From: Spirodela intermedia | Lineage: Eukaryota; Streptophyta; Magnoliopsida; Alismatales; Araceae | Direction of reading: 5' to 3' | Length of the DNA: 64,000 nucleotides | NCBI GenBank assembly: GCA_902729315.2 | Contig: LR746265.1 | Coordinates: 875,501-939,500, forward strand | Shown here: piece after piece, positions 59,201-64,000 of the stretch | How positions within the stretch are numbered: the stretch's first letter is position 1 | Layout of the letters: every line of letters begins with the position of its first letter | Notes under the pieces: generated by a model | The model's input: only the letters and a program-made list of their open reading frames with translations | What the model was told of the DNA's origin: nothing | Database searches by the model: none | Position numbers and translations under genes: made by a program

Positions 59201-60819
59201 AAAGAAAACCACCAGCAACAGACATCAACTGAACAATTCTTGTTGCAACAGCACGAGGCCGCTTGCCCCAGTAGGCTGAGATGATATCTGGATCATACAC
59301 CAGTGGCAAAGTCTCCCCACTCTCTACGATCTGAAAAACCAAAGGAGACATAGCGTGACAACCAGCAACTTTGGTTACTCGAGACAGGAAGCATTAAATA
59401 TGAGATCACAAGGGAAAACATAAATCCATCTCTCATTAGCAAACAAATTAGAAGACACCCACAAGAGCCCATGTTGCCTAGGCAGTCCTAAACTCAGGAA
59501 ATACGCTATTTAATTTTACTAGTATTTTCAATTGATATCACAGCCTGCACACCTCGCAAGGGAGATCTCTGCATTTGTCCAGCCAAAATGCGCTTCGTGT
59601 TAACTATGACTTAAGGGCTCCTGATGACATTTGAGGATAAATTTTCTGACCTTTCAATTTATATGTTAAACATCAAGTAAAAACAACAAAATGCTCATAC
59701 AATAGCAAAAAAATAAAAATGACCATTTATTTTATACTGGCCTAGACACGTTGAATCTTTGAAGTCAATCAGCAGGTGTCCTGGGTATGGTCTCAAAATG
59801 TGAAAAACACAACTGAACCAATGAATAACTAACCACGGACAAATTGTGTCTCTTGAATGATAATTCATTATTGTGACTTCTGAACGGCAGGTTTTACTGT
59901 ATTCTCATGTCCAATCATTGATATTACGCCTCTATTTTGCAAAGTTTTGCCAAATATCTCCACAAACTTCTCTGCATCTTTGCCAGATATTATCATGTGT
60001 AACCAAAGGTAAACATAAACATAAACCGTAGTCTATACATGAACTACACGTATACTTAATTCGGGCCCATATCCGCAGATCGATTACCTACCCTAAAACA
60101 GATAGAGAGCCAATATGAAGTCAACCACAGCAATAAATGCTACAAATCTACCATACCACTCGGTACAATCCGCCAAATTATCACTGTTATCAATCCAGCG
60201 CGTCTTCTGTGACATTAAATTAGAATGATAAAACATGGTGTTTGTAAGACGAATACAAGCGTACAAGCATGTTCTCATTTGTAGGTAAGAACAAGAGATG
60301 GAAACCTGACCTCAACCAAACGGAGAGTAACATTCTCGTCGGCAAATTGGGAATCAGACAGATTCTGACCCCGGAGTCCCCTCATCAAAGATGCCAGCTG
60401 TTCGTCTTCCTCCATTTGCGCCCTCACCCTTCTGATCTCATCTGATACGTTCCCGAATCTCTGCCATGGTCACCGACAGACAAATTATGAAATCAGAGAG
60501 GGAAAAATTAGAAAGAAGGACATACGCGAGGAACCAAAACATTCTTCTACTCTCCATGTGGCAATCGAGAAAAGGCACGTCGTCACTGTCTTACCGTGGA
60601 AGTTCCGTTGTCGGCCTTAGGACTGGACACTGAAATTGACGTCTTCGTCTTGGGATCGGATGTGGCCACTGCCGAGATGACGCTCCGCCATTGTCCTCTG
60701 CTCGTGCTCCGGACAAACCGGTGGCGGCTTCTCTTAGCCCATGAGTCGGGCAAGGACGAGCGCGTGCGTCGGAGAGGCTTAACCGCGCAAGAACAGCAGA
60801 GCTGAGACGAGGCTTCCAT
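52996..60819 (-). CDS. ABC1 atypical kinase (ABC1K, aarF/UbiB family), chloroplast
   Basis: Plant ABC1K proteins are kinase-like regulators of prenyl-lipid metabolism in plastids. Thirteen minus-strand exons join in phase: 60595-60819, 60311-60460, 59160-59330, 58749-58892, 57993-58098, 57692-57840, 57491-57616, 56235-56378, 55869-55956, 54350-54723, 53818-54141, 53522-53740, 52996-53130; 784 residues. ATG 60819 opens a transit-peptide-like N-terminus ([16 protein letters not shown]). Family motifs: [11 protein letters not shown] (KxGQ) in exon 4, the Ala-rich loop [14 protein letters not shown] over exons 5-6, [19 protein letters not shown], and the catalytic FHADPHPGN and AILDFG in exon 9. 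The C-terminal part ([35 protein letters not shown]) distinguishes it from ABC1K3 and ABC1K8. Length suggests the ABC1K6 clade; ABC1K1/PGR6 is the alternative. All catalytic residues are present. Confidence 0.93.
53242..53291. repeat. (GA)n microsatellite in the last ABC1K intron
   Basis: About 50 bp of GA on the plus strand. A second tract at 53488-53509 lies in the same intron (53131-53521), near its donor. Both are CU on the sense strand. Confidence 0.9.
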
Positions 60820-62914
60820 GGGAGCAGGAACACTTTCCACACAACCACCAAACCGCGCCCCCCCTCCGACCCGGAAACCACAAATACCTCAGCGGGACTC
60901 AACAGAAGAGTCTAGACCTGGAACAAGGGAGAGAGGGGGAAGGGAAAGTATCTAGGCTACAAGGCAAGCTCCACACTCTCGATGGAACGCCTGCAGCCGT
61001 CCCCTTCGGGCATCTACAGAGAGAGCAGTACCGGTAAATGACGCCGAAATTCTTGAGGTTAGGAACGACGGACGTCGACGTGGGTCTGATGCTGTGGTGG
61101 ATCATTTTTTTCCCGTTGATTCCATTCGATTCTCTTCTGAGACTTTTCTTCTACCACTCCTTTGGCGGCGGCCTGGTAAGGTCCACCGCGACGCGAAGAC
61201 AGAAGAATCCTCGCCACGAGACCTGCCTAGTGACGTGGGAAACTTCTGTGGCATTCAAGGTCGGGTGGCCCGCCGCGCGCCAGCGAAGCAAAGAAGCCTC
61301 CAGCGCCGACTCAGCATGCCGCATCGTACACCGCATTGACTACGCTTTATGCTCCGTAATTGCGCCTGGTTCTCAGATCCCATCGTGGGATTGAGCATCG
61401 GAAAACCCTACAAGACGATCGAGAAGACGAGAGAGAGAGAGAGAGAGAGAATATAAAGTCAAATATTCGATTATTGCAATAAGTCAAATAAAGTCAAATA
61501 TACAGTCAACACGATACTTGTAAATTATTCGATGTCAATTATTGTAATAATAAACGCTCGAAAAAAATTCTAATAGCTAAAATAATCGTAAAAATCTTAT
61601 AAAATTACGTTGGTTAATCGAATATTATTTATATATGCTTACTGTCCACGTTAAAATATTATTCTTAGTAAATACTCGTGTATTATTTAGTTAAAAAGCC
61701 AAACCCTCAATTAATTTAACACTTGCATTTTTTTCTTGTGATGGATAATTATATCCGTAGGCAACACTAAAAAAAATAATCGAATAGTTACAATAACGGC
61801 AAAAAAGCTAATTAATTAGTACCATTTATGCTTATTTTCTCAATTAAATTATTATTCCTAGGTGATCGCCAAGTGCACTATTTGTAAAAAAACCCTCAAT
61901 TAATTCAAACATGTGCATTTGTCTCGGGGCAAATAATTAGACCCTTCTAGCTTTAATCCCCGACATAAATTTGAATGGTTAAAATCATCGGAAAAAGCTG
62001 ATTAAAATATGACCGCTAATTAAATAGCACCCTTATTAGTTTATTTTAATAATTAAATATTATTCTTAGGTAGTGAACCCCACGTGTAGTATTCTTAAAA
62101 AAAGTCTTCAATCAATGTAAACAGGTAAATTTTGCACAGAACTCCGCGCGGTAACATGACTTGTCCCCAAGTGAGTGTATCGTCACCGCCGACGTGTCTG
62201 ACGTCACCTCGACCCAGCGAGACCCGGCCGAGTTTGTTGACACAATTTCGGATCTCTTAATGGGCTCCTTATGAGGCTTCCTTATGAGTCTTCCAGCTAT
62301 TCATCTGGCACGCGTTGACTAAGTACGGAATCGGATTAGATTACTGGACGATTCGGTCGGGTCGGGTAAATTATTATCTTTCAATTAACTTAATTTATAA
62401 AATAATACATAATATAATGTAATTGCGTAAACGTGGGTAAATACTTATTATGTAGGTAAATAGATAATTTATGCGGGACAGAGGAATGAGAGTGTGGTAA
62501 ATATGCCGCTGCGTGTCTCATTTCGAAGAGTTGATCCGCGACTTTCGATCTCGTCGGTTGAGATCGATCATAACGGTCCAAAATGGAGGATCTTACCGGG
62601 GGGGGGAGTAGATTTGTTTTAAATTGCGACGCCGTGATGACGGAACGGCTTTCCGGAATATCCGGGAGGCGCTAAGGTAATTGTCGTAAAAGGCCGTCGA
62701 GTATTTGCCCACAATTATTAGCCTTGGACAAATTTTTCGATGACCGACATCCATTGTGGGGCCCACCAGCGGCCGACGGCGACGGCGCACCGTTCTAAAG
62801 TGCACCCGCTCTTTTTCCCTTCCTTCCTCGATCCTTTCTTCACTGCAAGACTCTCGCTGGAGACGCCTGCCAGAAAAAAGCCCCATGCAGTTCTCTCTGT
62901 AAGATCTCTCTGTC

Positions 62915-62950
<36 letters not shown>

Positions 62951-63528
62951 CCTCTCTCTCTCTTTTTCTCCCCTCTCGTGTTCCATCTCAACAGGATTAG
63001 CTACCCTCCAGGAAGAGGGCGTGCCTCGTTTTGTCTTCCAAATCTCTTCCTCTTCTAGATCGACGTTAGGGCTTTCTTCCTGATCCCCACATTTTGTTTG
63101 GAACGTCCTGCAGCTAGTAACGGGAATGTCGGCGTCTAAGAAGCTCCGGGTGTTCCTCTCCCATATTTAAGACACTCGGTGTGGGTGATTATCGACCTAC
63201 GAGCGTCTTCAAGCTACCATTTAGCTGTGGATTTTCTGCGAGTCTCTGGTTCGTGTGTTTCCGAAGTTAAATTTGGGATCGTCACCTGATTCTATTCTTT
63301 TTTTGAGCCAGTGTTCCGCACTGATAGTCGGTATTGGAGTTGGGATTCGTCGTGCTTTGATCTCGGAATTGCAATGCCGCATTTTCCTGAACATCCTGGG
63401 GTAAATCAAGAGTTCTGGGTGATAAATTAAGCACTAGGGTTCGTCAGATATTCACTCGATTCGTACCGTATTTACGATTATGCATCGGCAGTTACCTCTG
63501 TGGTTCGTGTTTTTATGATTGGAATCTG
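60820..63528. other. Divergent intergenic region between ABC1K and MUR3-like genes
   Basis: The left part (to about 61400) is GC-rich upstream DNA of the ABC1 kinase gene. The middle is AT-rich with tandem repeats. The right part (from about 62740) is probably leader of the GT47 gene with a long CT tract (62928-62963) and a possible leader intron (acceptor catctcaacag near 62995). No other coding sequence is supported. Confidence 0.5.
61480..62140. repeat. Diverged tandem repeat, three units of about 195-205 bp
   Basis: ATTATTCTTAG-type landmarks recur at 61658, 61851 and 62059. AAACCCTCAATTAATT-type landmarks follow near 61703, 61895 and 62104, and TGGATAATTATA / GGCAAATAATTAGA blocks follow those. 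The order is conserved; identity is moderate. Confidence 0.65.
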
Positions 63529-64000
63529 ATGAGACGGCGCTCGCCTGCATCTAGTCTCCTAGAGGAGATGGAGAGATCCAGCGGCAAGCCACAACAATCT
63601 CGTCTGTGCCTCCTCGCCTCGTTGTCTGCCATGTTCTGGTTCCTGATTTTCTACCTCCACTTCATGGCCATCGGCCACGGCCCTGTCACTATCCCGGAGC
63701 AATCTGATCCTCTTCTGCCGATGACTTCTAGTGCCCATCTTATATCCGGGACTGACATTGTCCACCAACCTAAACAGTCTGTCTCCTTTGATTCCATGCC
63801 TTCCAACATGCAGATTCCTGCAAAAACATTTCCCTTCACGCGAGCTTTACAGACCATAGAGAATAAGAGCGATCCATGTGGTGGGAGATACATATACGTT
63901 CATGAACTTCCACCACGTTTTAATGATGATATGCTCAAGGAGTGCAAGAGACTCAGTCTGTGGACCAATATGTGTAAATTCATAATTAATGAGGGGCTCG
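63529..64000 (+). CDS. Xyloglucan galactosyltransferase, MUR3/KATAMARI1-like (GT47), 3' partial
   Basis: MUR3-type enzymes add galactose to xyloglucan side chains in the Golgi. The frame from ATG 63529 (MRRRSPASSLLEEMERSSGK) runs open to the window end, about 157 residues. A single hydrophobic segment (LCLLASLSAMFWFLIFYLHF, about residues 24-43) fits a type II signal anchor. A variable stem follows, then FTRALQTIENKSDPCGGRYI and YVHELPPRFNDDML with KRLSLWTNMCKF, the start of the exostosin (GT47) domain. MRRRS followed by a second Met (63568) matches the start of MUR3 relatives, so the upstream ATG was chosen. The catalytic part lies beyond the window. Other members of the same GT47 clade cannot be excluded. 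Confidence 0.9.
   Translation, partial: MRRRSPASSLLEEMERSSGKPQQSRLCLLASLSAMFWFLIFYLHFMAIGHGPVTIPEQSDPLLPMTSSAHLISGTDIVHQPKQSVSFDSMPSNMQIPAKTFPFTRALQTIENKSDPCGGRYIYVHELPPRFNDDMLKECKRLSLWTNMCKFIINEGL

Overview
The window is nuclear DNA of a flowering plant. Split genes with GT-AG introns, chloroplast-targeted proteins, a plant S-adenosylmethionine decarboxylase with its conserved upstream ORFs, a phytochrome-interacting bHLH factor and Ty1/copia retroelement remains all show this. Several coding exons are very GC-rich, as in many monocots and some early-diverging angiosperms, but the sequence alone does not fix the species.

Layout. 1.8-3.1 kb (+): last three exons of LPA1 (photosystem II assembly), 5' part outside the window. 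3.3-8.2 kb (+): W-box-rich upstream region, leader and single coding exon of an MCTP/QUIRKY-type multi-C2 membrane protein. 10.2-14.9 kb (+): a VARLMGL/DUF4378 (TRM/LONGIFOLIA-type) gene whose large exon carries frame interruptions. 17.0-19.5 kb (-): SAM decarboxylase with a tiny uORF, a 51-codon conserved uORF split by an intron, a leader intron and a TATA box. 20.5-30.6 kb: an AT-rich block dominated by one decayed copia element (two diverged LTRs, gag, pol) interrupted by about 1.7 kb of foreign DNA. 31.8-32.5 kb: a five-copy tandem repeat with a period near 160 bp. 35.5-39.3 kb (+): a complete LRR receptor kinase. 39.8-42.7 kb (-): a seven-exon PIF-type bHLH gene. 43.7-51.4 kb (-): a ten-exon GDT1/UPF0016 chloroplast cation transporter with a 1.4-kb LTR-like insertion in an intron. 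53.0-60.8 kb (-): a thirteen-exon ABC1K (aarF/UbiB) kinase. 63.5-64.0 kb (+): 5' end of a MUR3-type GT47 galactosyltransferase, cut by the window end.

Three genes (LPA1, the GDT1-like transporter, the ABC1 kinase) encode predicted plastid proteins and a fourth encodes a light-signalling factor. Nothing shows that they are regulated together. Exon boundaries were placed by reading GT-AG sites and keeping phase; joined lengths agree codon by codon for the PIF, GDT1, ABC1K, receptor kinase and uORF models.

Most notable observations: a solo-LTR-like element with an intact 5-bp target duplication inside the GDT1 gene; a tandem duplication of a W-box hairpin in a PIF intron; sense-strand CU microsatellites recurring in introns and leaders of most genes; frame breaks in the TRM-like gene; several unannotated tandem repeats. 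I found no clear evidence for a wholly new biological system, no RNA genes and no CRISPR array.
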